A stretch of 64,000 bases of DNA. Source: Aerococcus urinaehominis (GTDB lineage Bacteria; Bacillota; Bacilli; Lactobacillales; Aerococcaceae). Where the stretch lies: contig NZ_CP014163.1 of assembly GCF_001543245.1 (NCBI RefSeq), forward strand, positions 186,001 through 250,000. The letters are read 5' to 3'. The position numbers and the translations under genes were made by a program. Positions 42,451 to 51,746 of this stretch are shown here, one piece after another. The notes beneath the pieces were generated by a model. The model searched no databases. It had not been told where the DNA came from and was given only the letters and a program-made list of their open reading frames with translations. The number at the start of each line of letters is the position of its first letter. Within the stretch, counting starts at the first letter, position 1.

Positions 42451-43674
42451 ATGTCAAACCAAGTTAACCCGAAATATCAAGCCCTGTTTGAGCCAATTAA
42501 ATTAGGCAATGGTATTGAATTGGCCAACCGCTTCTCTTTAAACCCGCTAACTACGAATGCTTCTACTCGTGAAGGCTACGTGACTAAGGAAGAAGTTGAT
42601 TACGCGCTCCGTCGCAGTCAGTCTGCCCCCCTCCAGGTCACTACCGCAGCCTATATTGAAGATTATGCCCAGCTTTTTGAATACGGTCCCAGTGTCCGAG
42701 ATGACTCTTTCATCTATGGTTTATCTAAATTAGCCGATGCTATGCGCAAAGATGGCGCCAAAGCTATCTTACAATTAACCCATGCTGGGCGCTTTGCTAA
42801 AATTGCCTTAAATGATTATGGTGTGGTGTATGGCCCCTCTGCAATGACCCTTAAATCACCCTTTGAACACCAAGTACTAGAAATGTCCACACGCAAAATT
42901 CACCATGTCATCCAACAATATGCTGATGCGACGCGCCGTGCCATCCGCGCTGGCTTTGATGGTGTTGAAATTTCAAATGCCCAGCGAATCCTGCCCCAAC
43001 AATTCTTCTCACCTTTCTCAAATCAAAGAACAGATGGATATGGCGCCCAATCACTGGAAAATCGGGCCCGTTTCGGGGTTGAGGTTATGGCTGCTGTCCA
43101 AGCAGTGATTGATGATTATGCACCTGAGGGATTTATTCTCGGCTTCCGCGGTACACCTGAAGAAACGCGGGGTAGTGAAGTGGGATATACGGTCGATGAG
43201 TTTAACCAGTATTTTGACATGATGATGGATGTATCAAATATCCACTATTACGCCATCGCTAGCTGGGGCCACGATATCTATCTAGAAAAAGCCCGAGCGG
43301 GTAGCCGAAAAGGCGAATTCGTTAACCGTATCGTCCTTGACCATATAAAGGGTCGTTGCCCTGTAATTGCGACAGGCGGTATTAACTCTCCTGATAAAGC
43401 CCTAGAAGCTTTAGAACACGCTGACATGGTTGGTATGTCATCTGTCTTCGTCACTGAACCAGATTTTGTTAATAAACTAGCAGCTGGTCAGGAAGATCAA
43501 ATTGACCTCGGCATTGATATGGATGAATTAGACCAACTAGCTATCCCCCATCGTGCCTTTAAAGATTTGGTTGAATTTATGGACTTCGGTGGCTCACTAC
43601 CTGAAGCCGCTCGGGATAAATTACGCAGGATGACTGACCAAACTGATATTTCTTATTTCAAAGCTTATAAATAG
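42451..43674 (+). CDS. NADH-dependent flavin oxidoreductase (Old Yellow Enzyme family)
   Basis: 407 residues from ATG 42451, which has the exact AAGGAGG 8 nt before it; upstream in-frame codons would include the promoter. It is an FMN TIM-barrel of the OYE family: NRFSLNPLTTNAST, ILQLTHAGRFAKI (His and Gly contacts), GFDGVEISNAQRILPQQFFSPFSN and VIATGGINSP. It reduces alpha,beta-unsaturated carbonyl or nitro compounds; the true substrate is unknown. Single gene ended by the 43683-43727 terminator. Confidence 0.9.
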   Translation: MSNQVNPKYQALFEPIKLGNGIELANRFSLNPLTTNASTREGYVTKEEVDYALRRSQSAPLQVTTAAYIEDYAQLFEYGPSVRDDSFIYGLSKLADAMRKDGAKAILQLTHAGRFAKIALNDYGVVYGPSAMTLKSPFEHQVLEMSTRKIHHVIQQYADATRRAIRAGFDGVEISNAQRILPQQFFSPFSNQRTDGYGAQSLENRARFGVEVMAAVQAVIDDYAPEGFILGFRGTPEETRGSEVGYTVDEFNQYFDMMMDVSNIHYYAIASWGHDIYLEKARAGSRKGEFVNRIVLDHIKGRCPVIATGGINSPDKALEALEHADMVGMSSVFVTEPDFVNKLAAGQEDQIDLGIDMDELDQLAIPHRAFKDLVEFMDFGGSLPEAARDKLRRMTDQTDISYFKAYK

Positions 43675-43682
43675 TTCATTAT

Positions 43683-43727
43683 GAAAAAGAACAAGACCTG
43701 TGAAAAATCACTGGTCTTGTTCTTTTT
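43683..43727. terminator. Bidirectional intrinsic terminator
   Basis: AAAAAGAACAAGACC and GGTCTTGTTCTTTTT pair over 15 bp. It serves the oxidoreductase and the convergent MoxR cluster. Confidence 0.9.
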
Positions 43728-43735
43728 CTATGCAC

Positions 43736-44251
43736 CTACTTGTCAACGCCACGAATCCACTTAGGTACTACGGTTTCATTTTTCTTCTTGTCAGGATCCA
43801 GGTCAGTAAAATCCTGGCCTAAATGATTAAAGAGGGCTTCCTGCTGGTCATGTAACTCTACTAGCGAATCATAAAACAAGCGGTCCCAGGTCACTTCTAC
43901 TGAGGTCCGATTCTTTTTGCCTAAAGCCGCCTCTTGTTTTTTGATAGCTTCGTAAACCTGCCAGGCTGCTTGTAGGTAAGCAGCCTCCAAGTCTGAATTA
44001 ATTTCCGCCCCTTGCCGGTAATGGTGGCCACGCTGGATTAAATTATGCTTTTGTAAATGATTGGAAAAGGCAGCCATATAGCCATTGATGACCATATAAA
44101 AAGCAGCTTGGTCATCAATTTTTTTAAATTCAAATTGCAAAGGAATCTGAGCGTCGACAAGCTCTTGGTAACTAACATCTGCTACCAAGGGCATATACTT
44201 GCCAAACTGGGCAGCCATAATCGCGCGTTTCTGCTGACTTAAATCTGCCAT
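43736..44251 (-). CDS. Unknown protein, last gene of the MoxR/VWA cluster
   Basis: I do not recognise this 171-residue, soluble, mostly helical protein. It is rich in charged residues with a probable coiled-coil part (AYLQAAWQVYEAIKKQEAALG) and a Lys-rich tail. It starts 4 bp after the VWA gene, behind AAAGGAGG, and is therefore a member of that operon. It could be a co-factor or substrate of the MoxR/VWA machine. No catalytic motif is visible. Confidence 0.7.
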   Translation of the reverse strand: MADLSQQKRAIMAAQFGKYMPLVADVSYQELVDAQIPLQFEFKKIDDQAAFYMVINGYMAAFSNHLQKHNLIQRGHHYRQGAEINSDLEAAYLQAAWQVYEAIKKQEAALGKKNRTSVEVTWDRLFYDSLVELHDQQEALFNHLGQDFTDLDPDKKKNETVVPKWIRGVDK

Positions 44252-44255
44252 CAGC

Positions 44256-45779
44256 CTACCTCCTTTTAGTCAGTTGACTTAAAATATCACGGTTATACTT
44301 CTCGTCACCGCGTAAATACAAGATCTTACCACCACCATCAGTCGATAGTGGAACAGGTTCACTCGGATCAGCATCGGTGAGCACCCAGTACATATTGGTA
44401 AATCCATAACGTTCAAAGTTGTCATCGCCATAGCCATCTGTAAAGTAAACAGCCACCGTGTCCTGGTCGGTAAAGCCCATCTGGTGGAGCCATTCAAAGG
44501 CTGGCGCAAAGGAAGTGCCACCTCGACCCTTGAAGTCAAACTCCTTGAGAGTTTGACGGTTAAGCTTTTCAACCTTGGTAACCTGGGTATCGACTTGGAC
44601 GACCCAGACATCAGCGTGGAGCGTTTCTTGGATATTAGCTAATTCCCCCAATGAATAGGCCAGAGCGCCCTCATTTTGTGAAGCTGACGTATCAAAAAAT
44701 GCGACTAAACGACTAGCTGTATCCAGTGTCCGGCCCGGCAGGTCAATCCGGTAAGGTTGGCGACGGTTCATCCGGTTTTTAGATAGGCGATAAGGAACCA
44801 CTGTCGTCCCAAGCCCTCTTTGAATAATATCACGCCAGTTCAGACTACGCCGTTTAGTAATCTGGGCAATCTTAACGTCCAAATTATTTGAAAGATTTTT
44901 ACGCATTTCTTCACTCAAGTCACGGTAAGAGTCCCGTACCAAGCCATTAACAATTTTACGGTGTAAGTCATTGTTTTTGGCTTGAGGAATGGCTTGCTGC
45001 ATAGACGGATTCTTTCTCATTTCTTTAGCCAGTTGGTCAGCCTTATCTGCACGTAGATCACTAGCCTGACGGGGATCAAAACTACCAGTAAATTGTTCAT
45101 AGAGGTCGGACATCTCTCCCGACCCCTTCATGCGGTTAAAGGTGGTGGCTAAGCGCTGGTGACCTTGCTTTTTAGGATCCTGGTCAACAGCCAGCATGGC
45201 TTCGTAATAGTAGAGGGCTCCTCGGTGACTATCTAGATAGGCATCACCTGTCATTTCTTGGACCCAGTCTAGACCAACCGAATTACCAGGAAGGTCTTGC
45301 AGGTATTGGTTAATCGCGACTTCCATAGCGACCGACATCATTTTACCAGTCCGCTCTTCCTGATAAGCCCAATCGTACTTGGTTAAATAATCAAAAACTA
45401 CATGGTAGCACATCTGCTTGAGACCAGCTAACATTTGGGCTGGTTTTTCATAATAGAGGTAAAAGAGCAAGGGATTAATCGCCAAATTTAAAGACAAGCC
45501 TTCAAATTCAAAAAACATGGGTTTGGCTAGTTCCGTATCCATCCGTCGGTTGATGCGGTATAAAATACCAGCAAAAAGGGCATCACTAGCGCCTTGATAG
45601 GTCCGATCTGCCATCAAGGAAGATAGCAAGAGGCCAATATACTGGTCCATTAACTGAGAAAATTTCTGCAGATCTTCCTGCTGACCATGGTTCAAAAAGG
45701 TAATATATGCTAATTCTACCTGGCCAAAATGATCTGACAGATCTTGGTAGCTTAAATTACGGGTCACATCAGCCATCAT
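44256..45779 (-). CDS. VWA-like metal-binding protein partner of MoxR (DUF2201-type)
   Basis: A 507-residue cytoplasmic protein. The C-terminal von Willebrand A-like domain holds MIDAS residues: DTSAS (about 357, DxSxS), the Thr in RGGTSFAP, and FTDGYGD. The long N-terminal part (about 1-330) is helical, like the DUF2201/CoxE-type VWA proteins. Such proteins work with MoxR AAA ATPases in chaperone-like assembly or remodelling. It lies 6 bp behind the MoxR gene. The initiation codon could be either of two adjacent ATGs (45779 or 45776). Confidence 0.8.
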   Translation of the reverse strand: MMADVTRNLSYQDLSDHFGQVELAYITFLNHGQQEDLQKFSQLMDQYIGLLLSSLMADRTYQGASDALFAGILYRINRRMDTELAKPMFFEFEGLSLNLAINPLLFYLYYEKPAQMLAGLKQMCYHVVFDYLTKYDWAYQEERTGKMMSVAMEVAINQYLQDLPGNSVGLDWVQEMTGDAYLDSHRGALYYYEAMLAVDQDPKKQGHQRLATTFNRMKGSGEMSDLYEQFTGSFDPRQASDLRADKADQLAKEMRKNPSMQQAIPQAKNNDLHRKIVNGLVRDSYRDLSEEMRKNLSNNLDVKIAQITKRRSLNWRDIIQRGLGTTVVPYRLSKNRMNRRQPYRIDLPGRTLDTASRLVAFFDTSASQNEGALAYSLGELANIQETLHADVWVVQVDTQVTKVEKLNRQTLKEFDFKGRGGTSFAPAFEWLHQMGFTDQDTVAVYFTDGYGDDNFERYGFTNMYWVLTDADPSEPVPLSTDGGGKILYLRGDEKYNRDILSQLTKRR

Positions 45780-45785
45780 ATTCTC

Positions 45786-46988
45786 CTAGCGGTTGGCATT
45801 AATTGCCATAGTAATATCATAGGCAGCATCAACAAATTGATCATTTTGATATAGCGCCTCCCTTAAAACTTCTAACCCCTCAGTTTCCTCATCAGTCATC
45901 AAGCGGTGAACCAGACTATATTGAATATCACCATCGACTTGACTGAAGAGGTCAGCAAAACGACTGATAAAACTATCATCGGTTAGTAATTCCGGATGGG
46001 CTACACTAAAGCTAACTAAGTCCTGGACAACGCGCTTGCGGCGAATCGGCTGCATAGCAGCTAGGCGTTCACTCAGTGATTGATCAAGTTGGTATCCGTC
46101 AGTTTGCGCCACTTCTTGGGGCTTAATGTAATCAGCCTGGTGATTTTCTAAGAAGGTTAACATCACTGCCCCTGCCTCTTCACCAATCGAGCCGTCAATT
46201 CCTTCAATCAAGAAAGCCAAGAGATCATCATCATTAAGGGCTTGAATCTGATAGCCAGCATCCTCATAGTTGTAGAAGAGGTTGGAAATCCGCTCATAAG
46301 CCCTAGGGGTTGGGTTTTTATCTCTGGTCTCATCCACCACAATAAAGTATTGGCGTCCTTCCGCTTGCAAGAATTCTATCACCAGCGGATGAATCATCGT
46401 ATGACCTGGTCGCTTAGGATGGTCTTGGCTGGCAAAGCTTTCAATCCAGCTATCCAGGTTAGTACCCATCCGAATCCGCATGGTTCGGTCGTTAATCGCC
46501 ATATCCCGAGAATTAGTTGCATACGAAGTGCCTTCAAAACCTTCAGTATCTGATGATGGATTTTCAGCCGTGATAATCACAACATTGTCCGGCAGTGGCG
46601 TCCCCATCAAATTGCGTTGTAACACTAGGTTCATTAATTCACCCTGAACCATAGCAACCGGCCGATTAAATTCATCTAAGAAAAGAATAACCTTGGAATC
46701 AGGATGGGCATTGGCCCAATCAATGGCTCCCTGAACTTGAGGGTTTAAATAATACTCAACCCGGTCTTCCTTAGGAATGGGCATAGTCAAATCACCTGGT
46801 TGCAAGAGGGAACAAGTAATCTCATAAAAACCATAATGATTACGGGCAGCTAAATCACCAATCAATTGTGATTTACCAATCCCCCCATGTCCAACGATAT
46901 TAGGTACAATAACAGAATCTTCAGCTAAAAGTAGTTCCAAACCTTTTAGAACAGCAGGATAGGTTAATCCTGGTAAGCGGTCTGCCAT
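45786..46988 (-). CDS. MoxR-family AAA+ ATPase
   Basis: A 400-residue AAA+ ATPase: Walker A GHGGIGKSQ (about 34), Walker B VILFLDEFNR (about 100), sensor 1 region VVIITAENPSS, and an Arg in NDRTMRIRMG that may serve as finger. The family couples ATP use to protein remodelling with a VWA partner. ATG follows AGGAAATAAGCT. It comes just after a 97-residue membrane protein and before the VWA gene, so all four genes are likely one unit. Confidence 0.85.
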   Translation of the reverse strand: MADRLPGLTYPAVLKGLELLLAEDSVIVPNIVGHGGIGKSQLIGDLAARNHYGFYEITCSLLQPGDLTMPIPKEDRVEYYLNPQVQGAIDWANAHPDSKVILFLDEFNRPVAMVQGELMNLVLQRNLMGTPLPDNVVIITAENPSSDTEGFEGTSYATNSRDMAINDRTMRIRMGTNLDSWIESFASQDHPKRPGHTMIHPLVIEFLQAEGRQYFIVVDETRDKNPTPRAYERISNLFYNYEDAGYQIQALNDDDLLAFLIEGIDGSIGEEAGAVMLTFLENHQADYIKPQEVAQTDGYQLDQSLSERLAAMQPIRRKRVVQDLVSFSVAHPELLTDDSFISRFADLFSQVDGDIQYSLVHRLMTDEETEGLEVLREALYQNDQFVDAAYDITMAINANR

Positions 46989-46991
46989 AGC

Positions 46992-47285
46992 TTATTTCCT
47001 CCTTGGTTTATATTTATCAGTAACTGGTTTAGCAACAAAGTAGGCCCCAGCCAAACTGATTACTAGTGCGATTAAAATCCATGTTTGCCCTAGGCTAGTC
47101 CATAGCGTTAAAGCACCCGCTAAGACTAGGCCTAAACTCAAGAGCATGAGGGCAAGCGCCATTTGTCTGGCATCTCTTGGTGTCAGCTGATCACTATCTT
47201 CGTATATATTAGACTGGGTGCGATTAATTTTCCAACCGGCAAAGGCGGTTAAAAAGCCCATCGCCAACATTAAGTAGCCAAGCAT
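46992..47285 (-). CDS. Small membrane protein, first gene of the MoxR/VWA cluster
   Basis: 97 residues with three predicted membrane helices: MLGYLMLAMGFLTAFAGW, QMALALMLLSLGLVLAGALT and a final helix through ILIALVISLAGAYFV, then a basic tail KYKPRRK. No family is recognised. Only 3 bp separate it from the MoxR gene, so it may anchor the machine at the membrane. ATG follows AGGAGAAAGAAAAGC. Confidence 0.7.
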   Translation of the reverse strand: MLGYLMLAMGFLTAFAGWKINRTQSNIYEDSDQLTPRDARQMALALMLLSLGLVLAGALTLWTSLGQTWILIALVISLAGAYFVAKPVTDKYKPRRK

Positions 47286-47363
47286 GCTTTTCTTTCTCCT
47301 TTATTATAAGCGGACATGAACCCTGCTAAACTAGCTAGCGTTCTCTTCCATTTCTACCATAGT

Positions 47364-47402
47364 AAATAAAAAGAGCCAGCTAGACAAGTCTAAAGCTGGC
47401 TA
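47364..47402 (-). terminator. Intrinsic terminator of the nucleoside hydrolase gene
   Basis: AGCCAGCT...AGCTGGCT stem, then CTTTTTATTT on the minus strand. Confidence 0.8.
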
Positions 47403-47426
47403 ACTGGCTGAATCCATGTAGGTAGA

Positions 47427-48365
47427 CTAAAAGGCTTTTTCAATCGTTTCAACAAAGTGACGGGTATAAAGCGGCCCATCAACAGCCAGACCCACACGAA
47501 CATTAGGCTCAGCACCATCTGCTAAGGCTGGCAGATTTTGCACGATCCGCCCTTCTTGATCACCAGACAGTGAGCGTAAACAGAAAGTTTGGCCTGTTAC
47601 CCAACGTTCATCTAAGGCTACTGAAACAGCCAGTGGATCATGGAGGGCACAGCCACGTAATTCATCATAAGAGGAGTCATAAGCTTGGAAGTAATAACTC
47701 ACAATATCAAAAAAGGCTTGGGCAGCTGGAGAGCCAGCTTGCCATTTATTGATATGGTCTTCTGTTAATAATGTTTGCAAGGTTACATCTAAACCTATCA
47801 TGGTCATATTAATGCCGGAATCAAAAACAATATTATTGGCCTTACTATCTTTATTAAAGTTGGCCTCAGCAAAATATGAAACATTTCCAGGCACAGTAAG
47901 TGCGCCACCCATTGAAACAACCTGGCGTACAGATAGCATAGCCTCAGGATCTTTTTGGATAGCCAGAGCTAAGTTAGTCAAAGGACCAGTCGTGACAATG
48001 GTTAATTCATCACCCAGGGCCCGAGCTTGGTCGACTAAGTAGTCAACCGCATCCTGGTCTTGAACTGGAGCACCCGCTGGAAAATCGAGATTAGCTAGGC
48101 CATTACGTCCATGGAAAATCCCCGAAGCAGCCTCTTGAACATAGTCTTGGTCGGCATCTAGGGCCCGCTTGGCACCAACATAAACAGGAATATCTTCCCG
48201 TCCCAACAATTTTAAAATGGCTGCTGCATTGTCAGCCCCAGTAACAGTTTCAACATTACCAAAAACAGATGTAACTGCAAGTACTTCAGCTTCAGGATGG
48301 CCAACGGCATAGGCTAGGGCCATTGCATCATCAATACCGGTATCCAGATCAAGTATTAGCTTCAT
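47427..48365 (-). CDS. Inosine-uridine-type nucleoside hydrolase
   Basis: A 312-residue enzyme splitting ribonucleosides into base and ribose. The Ca2+-binding N-terminus is DLDTGIDDAMAL (about 5-16); the segments VTTGPLTNLALAI and VSMGGALTVPGNVSYFAEANF hold further metal and ribose contacts, and the C-terminal CALHDPLAVSVAL has the final Asp. Specificity (purine or pyrimidine) is not readable. Single gene with its own ribosome site AAGGGAGGATTCATT. It fits the salvage genes nearby, hpt and the cytosine deaminase-like enzyme. Confidence 0.9.
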   Translation of the reverse strand: MKLILDLDTGIDDAMALAYAVGHPEAEVLAVTSVFGNVETVTGADNAAAILKLLGREDIPVYVGAKRALDADQDYVQEAASGIFHGRNGLANLDFPAGAPVQDQDAVDYLVDQARALGDELTIVTTGPLTNLALAIQKDPEAMLSVRQVVSMGGALTVPGNVSYFAEANFNKDSKANNIVFDSGINMTMIGLDVTLQTLLTEDHINKWQAGSPAAQAFFDIVSYYFQAYDSSYDELRGCALHDPLAVSVALDERWVTGQTFCLRSLSGDQEGRIVQNLPALADGAEPNVRVGLAVDGPLYTRHFVETIEKAF

Positions 48366-48536
48366 AATGAATCCTCCCTTGGATGGTTACGAAATTTATA
48401 TACCAATCTTAGCAATTCCTGTAAGTGCTGTCAAAGAAATCAAGTGATTTTCATTTACTTTCTTATCCCCTACTAAGTCTATTTTTTAATAATTATCAGA
48501 TTATAACAATTCTAATAACTATTTGCTGACCAATGA

Positions 48537-48551
48537 CTAGAATCATTCTCA
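48537..48551. promoter_or_regulatory. Fur-like box
   Basis: CTAGAAT-C-ATTCTCA in 7-1-7 form, with the inner 5 bp of each arm symmetric. It is upstream of the iron-siderophore operon, the expected place for Fur. Confidence 0.6.
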
Positions 48552-48629
48552 TTTTTCCAGAAAGCTAGCTTTTGGATTCGCTTAATGGTATAGTTTTAGC
48601 TAACATGATCATGCCACAAACAAAATAAC

Positions 48630-48661
48630 AATTGAGAATATGCCCAGTTTTATTCTCAATT
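48630..48661. promoter_or_regulatory. 10-bp perfect inverted repeat before the siderophore operon
   Basis: AATTGAGAAT and ATTCTCAATT flank a 12-bp spacer, ending 5 bp before the AAGGAG ribosome site. The arms contain Fur-type GAGAAT/ATTCTC halves but with unusual spacing. It may be an operator or an RNA hairpin masking the start. Confidence 0.5.
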
Positions 48662-48678
48662 AAAAAGGAGATCTTATC

Positions 48679-49716
48679 ATGCATAAATTTACTAAGTATT
48701 CCCTAGTTCTATCTGCTGGTCTGGTACTGGCAGCTTGCGGCCAATCTAAACCTCAAGATAGTGAAAAAGCTGCTGAATCTAATGTCAGTCAAGCTGCCAG
48801 TCAAACCTCAAATGACCAGCAAGTAGACCAAGCAACTGTCACTGTAAAAGATATCCACGGTGAAGTACAAGTCCCTGTCCAACCTAAAAAAGTAGTTGCC
48901 TTGGACAACCGGACTTTTGAAACACTAGAAGATTGGGGGGTCGACTTAGTAGCTGTGCCTAAAGATGTCATGCCAGCAGATAGCGCTTATGTTAAGGATG
49001 ACAAGGTTGAAAATATTGGTAACCACCGCGAACCTAACTTGGAATTAATCGCGGCGGCTGATCCTGATTTGGTTATTGTGGGTCAACGCTTTGCCAAATA
49101 CTACGATGATATCAAGGCGCTAGCCCCTAATGCAGCGATTGTTGACTATTCTTGGAATACTGAAGATGCCGAGAACACTGGCCAAAGCCTAATGGAAGGT
49201 TTCAAAACTTCAACTCAAGGTTTAGGCGCTATCTTCCAAAAAGAAGACCAAGCCCAAGCCTTAATTGATAACTTAGACAAGGCAATTGCCGATGTGAAGT
49301 CAGCCTACAATGGCCAAGATAAAGTAATGTCTGTCATTGTATCTGGTGGTGAAATTGGCTATGCGGCGCCACATACCGGTCGCGTTTGGGGACCTCTATA
49401 CGATTTATTTAACCTTAAACCAGCACTAGAGGTTGCTGATAGCTCATCTGACCACCAAGGTGATGATATTTCAGTTGAAGCTATCGCCCAATCTAACCCA
49501 GACTGGTTACTCGTATTAGACCGAGATGCTGCGATTACTGATACTGAAAGTCAACCAGCACAAGAAGTGATTGAAGACTCTCCTGCCCTTAAATCTCTGG
49601 ATGCTGTTAAGAATAACCATGTGATTTATGCTCCTGCTGATACCTATACCAACGAATCTATCCAAACTCTAACCGAAATATTCCAAAGTATGGCTAAGGC
49701 TTTTAAAGGAGAGTAA
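48679..49716 (+). CDS. Iron-siderophore-binding lipoprotein
   Basis: A 345-residue solute-binding lipoprotein of the FecB/YclQ/CeuE type. The signal peptide ends in lipobox LAAC, then a Gln/Ser-rich linker. The binding domain has VQPKKVVALDNRTFETLEDWGVD at its start and DLVIVGQRFAKYYDDIKALAP typical of the hinge-helix fold. It captures ferric catecholates or related iron chelates; the precise ligand is unknown. First gene of an operon with two permeases and an ATPase behind Fur-like boxes. Confidence 0.9.
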   Translation: MHKFTKYSLVLSAGLVLAACGQSKPQDSEKAAESNVSQAASQTSNDQQVDQATVTVKDIHGEVQVPVQPKKVVALDNRTFETLEDWGVDLVAVPKDVMPADSAYVKDDKVENIGNHREPNLELIAAADPDLVIVGQRFAKYYDDIKALAPNAAIVDYSWNTEDAENTGQSLMEGFKTSTQGLGAIFQKEDQAQALIDNLDKAIADVKSAYNGQDKVMSVIVSGGEIGYAAPHTGRVWGPLYDLFNLKPALEVADSSSDHQGDDISVEAIAQSNPDWLLVLDRDAAITDTESQPAQEVIEDSPALKSLDAVKNNHVIYAPADTYTNESIQTLTEIFQSMAKAFKGE

Positions 49717-49761
49717 TTAGCTTTATAATGGACATAAAAGTAATGAAAGAGGTTGGTTAAA

Positions 49762-50742
49762 TTGCTCAAGCAGACAAGCGACTCCCACAACAAAATATGG
49801 ACACCTGGTTTACTGGTGACCCTCATCGTCGTCGTTGCTTTAGCCATCCTTTCAATCTTTACTGGTGCTTATGATATTATGGGCCAAGCGGACGGCTGGC
49901 AGATGGTGTTTATCACCCGTCTGCCCCGGACCTTGGCCCTTTTATTATCTGGTTCTGCCATGGCCGGTGCCGGACTGGTGATGCAACTTTTAACCCAGAA
50001 TCGCTTTGCTGATGCAACGACTACAGGTACAGCTGAATGGGCCGGTCTAGGAATTATTGCAGCTTGGGCTTTTATCGATAGTCCCAGCCTAATCACCCGC
50101 ATGCTCTTTGCCGCTGGCTTTGCTTTTGTCGGCGCCATGGTATTTTTTAGCCTACTCCAGCGGGTTAAATTAAAGTCATCTCTGATTGTTCCGATTTTTG
50201 GCACCATGCTAGGAGCAGTGGTTTCCGCTATTTCCACCTTTCTCGCTCTGCAATTCAATATGAGCCAGACTTTGGAAACTTGGTTTGCCGCTTCTTTTGC
50301 TCCAGTCCAAGTGGGCCGGTATGAAATTCTCTGGGGCATTGTGGCAGTTACTCTGATTATCTATCTTTTTGCTGATCGCCTGACTATTGTCGGTTTGGGT
50401 AAGGATATTGCCACCAATCTAGGCCTTAATTATCAATCTATCCTGCTAATTGGTACTGCCCTGGTTGCCATTATTGTTGGCCTAGTTTCGGCAGTTATTG
50501 GAAATCTGCCCTTTATCGGCCTCATAATTCCTAATATTGTATCGATGGTCAGAGGCGATGATGTTAAAGGGAACTTGGCCTGGGTCTGCCTGCTAGGTAT
50601 GGCGGTAATTACAGCTTGTGATATCATATCGCGAACAATTATCCAGCCCTTTGAAGTCCCAGTATCAGTTATATTAGGTAGTTTCGGTGCCTTCTTCTTT
50701 ATTCTGGTACTGTTTATACAGAGAAAGGGAGGCCGACCATGA
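49762..50742 (+). CDS. Iron-siderophore ABC permease 1
   Basis: 326 residues of the FecCD/BtuC permease family, with RLPRTLALLLSGSAMAGAGLVMQ near residue 45, the typical coupling and helix motif, and GNLPFIGLIIPNIVSMV. I prefer TTG 49762 (AGAGG 9 nt before) over TTG 49753, which touches the ribosome site. It overlaps the next permease by 4 bp (ATGA), so the two are translated together. Confidence 0.9.
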   Translation: MLKQTSDSHNKIWTPGLLVTLIVVVALAILSIFTGAYDIMGQADGWQMVFITRLPRTLALLLSGSAMAGAGLVMQLLTQNRFADATTTGTAEWAGLGIIAAWAFIDSPSLITRMLFAAGFAFVGAMVFFSLLQRVKLKSSLIVPIFGTMLGAVVSAISTFLALQFNMSQTLETWFAASFAPVQVGRYEILWGIVAVTLIIYLFADRLTIVGLGKDIATNLGLNYQSILLIGTALVAIIVGLVSAVIGNLPFIGLIIPNIVSMVRGDDVKGNLAWVCLLGMAVITACDIISRTIIQPFEVPVSVILGSFGAFFFILVLFIQRKGGRP

Positions 50743-51746
50743 GTAAGTCTAACCATCATATTAGTTTCCGTCAGCCAGGAGACCGTCGTCGTTTCTACTG
50801 GACCTTCTTCACCTGTCTGGTTTTAGCCCTCTTGGCCAGTTACGGTCTAATGACCTATAATAATCCTGTCCCAATTAGCTCACCTGCCTTTATGGCGGTA
50901 GTTAAGCGGCGTTTAGTAGCTCTAGTAGCCATGCTAATAGCTAGTGTTTGTCAGAGCCTAGCAACCATCGCTTTCCAGAGTTTAGCGACTAATCAATTGA
51001 TAACACCCTCCTTGTTAGGCTTCGAGGCCCTTTATGCTTGTCTTAACACAGGAATTGTTTTCTTTTTAGGGGTTGATGCGCTCTTGTCCTTTACCGGGCC
51101 ATTTGCCCTGCTAATTCAAATTATTTTAATGGTGGCTTTCAGCCTCTTAATTTACGGCTGGCTACTGACTAGCCAAAACCAAGATATCCAATGGCTACTC
51201 TTGATTGGGCTAGTCTTGGGGTCAGGTTTACGCGCGCTAGCAACTTTTATGCGCCGCCTGTTAGAACCCTCAGTCTTCGATGTTTTGCAAGCCAAACTCA
51301 TGGCTTCAGTTAATAACGCAAACGCTGAAGATTTTAAACTAGCAATTCCCCTGGTTTTAATCGTTGTCGTTATTTTCTTTGTTTTAGCACGTCGCCTGAA
51401 CGTAATCAGTCTAGGACCAGCTGTTGCTATCAATCTTGGGCTTAATTATCGCGCTTACACTGTCTTTTTCTTAGTGTTGGTATCAATCTTGATGGCAATT
51501 TCAACCGCCTTAGTCGGCCCGCTGACCTTCTTTGGTTTTCTAACCGCGACACTAACCTACCAATTAGCCAAGACGTATGACCACCGCTATCTTTTTGCCT
51601 TATCAATGGTCCTGGGCTTCTTAATATTAACGGCTGCCTATTTCTTTATGAACCACATTTTTAATACCCAAGGCGTGGTTTCAATTATTATTGAGCTTTT
51701 TGGTGGTCTTGCCTTTATTGTCATGATGCTTAGAAAGGGAGATTAG
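50739..51746 (+). CDS. Iron-siderophore ABC permease 2
   Basis: 335 residues, second FecCD-type permease and a paralog of permease 1: KRRLVALVAMLIASVCQSLATIAFQSL (positions about 62-88) and ALVGPLTFFGFLTATLTYQLAK. The two permeases should form the membrane channel as a heterodimer, as in YclNO, SstAB or CeuBC. It starts ATG 50739 after GGAGGCCGACC and overlaps permease 1 by 4 bp. Confidence 0.9.
   Translation: MSKSNHHISFRQPGDRRRFYWTFFTCLVLALLASYGLMTYNNPVPISSPAFMAVVKRRLVALVAMLIASVCQSLATIAFQSLATNQLITPSLLGFEALYACLNTGIVFFLGVDALLSFTGPFALLIQIILMVAFSLLIYGWLLTSQNQDIQWLLLIGLVLGSGLRALATFMRRLLEPSVFDVLQAKLMASVNNANAEDFKLAIPLVLIVVVIFFVLARRLNVISLGPAVAINLGLNYRAYTVFFLVLVSILMAISTALVGPLTFFGFLTATLTYQLAKTYDHRYLFALSMVLGFLILTAAYFFMNHIFNTQGVVSIIIELFGGLAFIVMMLRKGD

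Larger units (their letters stand above)
48366..48678. other. Regulatory region of the siderophore ABC operon
   Basis: 313 bp between divergent genes. It contains Fur-like 7-1-7 boxes at 48537-48551 and, weaker, TTATAAC-A-ATTCTAA at 48501-48515, and a 32-bp inverted repeat at 48630-48661. No gene is visible. Confidence 0.55.

Noticed and set aside
43736-47285. MoxR/VWA cluster as a phage-defence system
   Set aside because: Some MoxR-VWA pairs occur in defence islands, but here there is no nuclease, toxin or other defence gene around, so I did not call it that.
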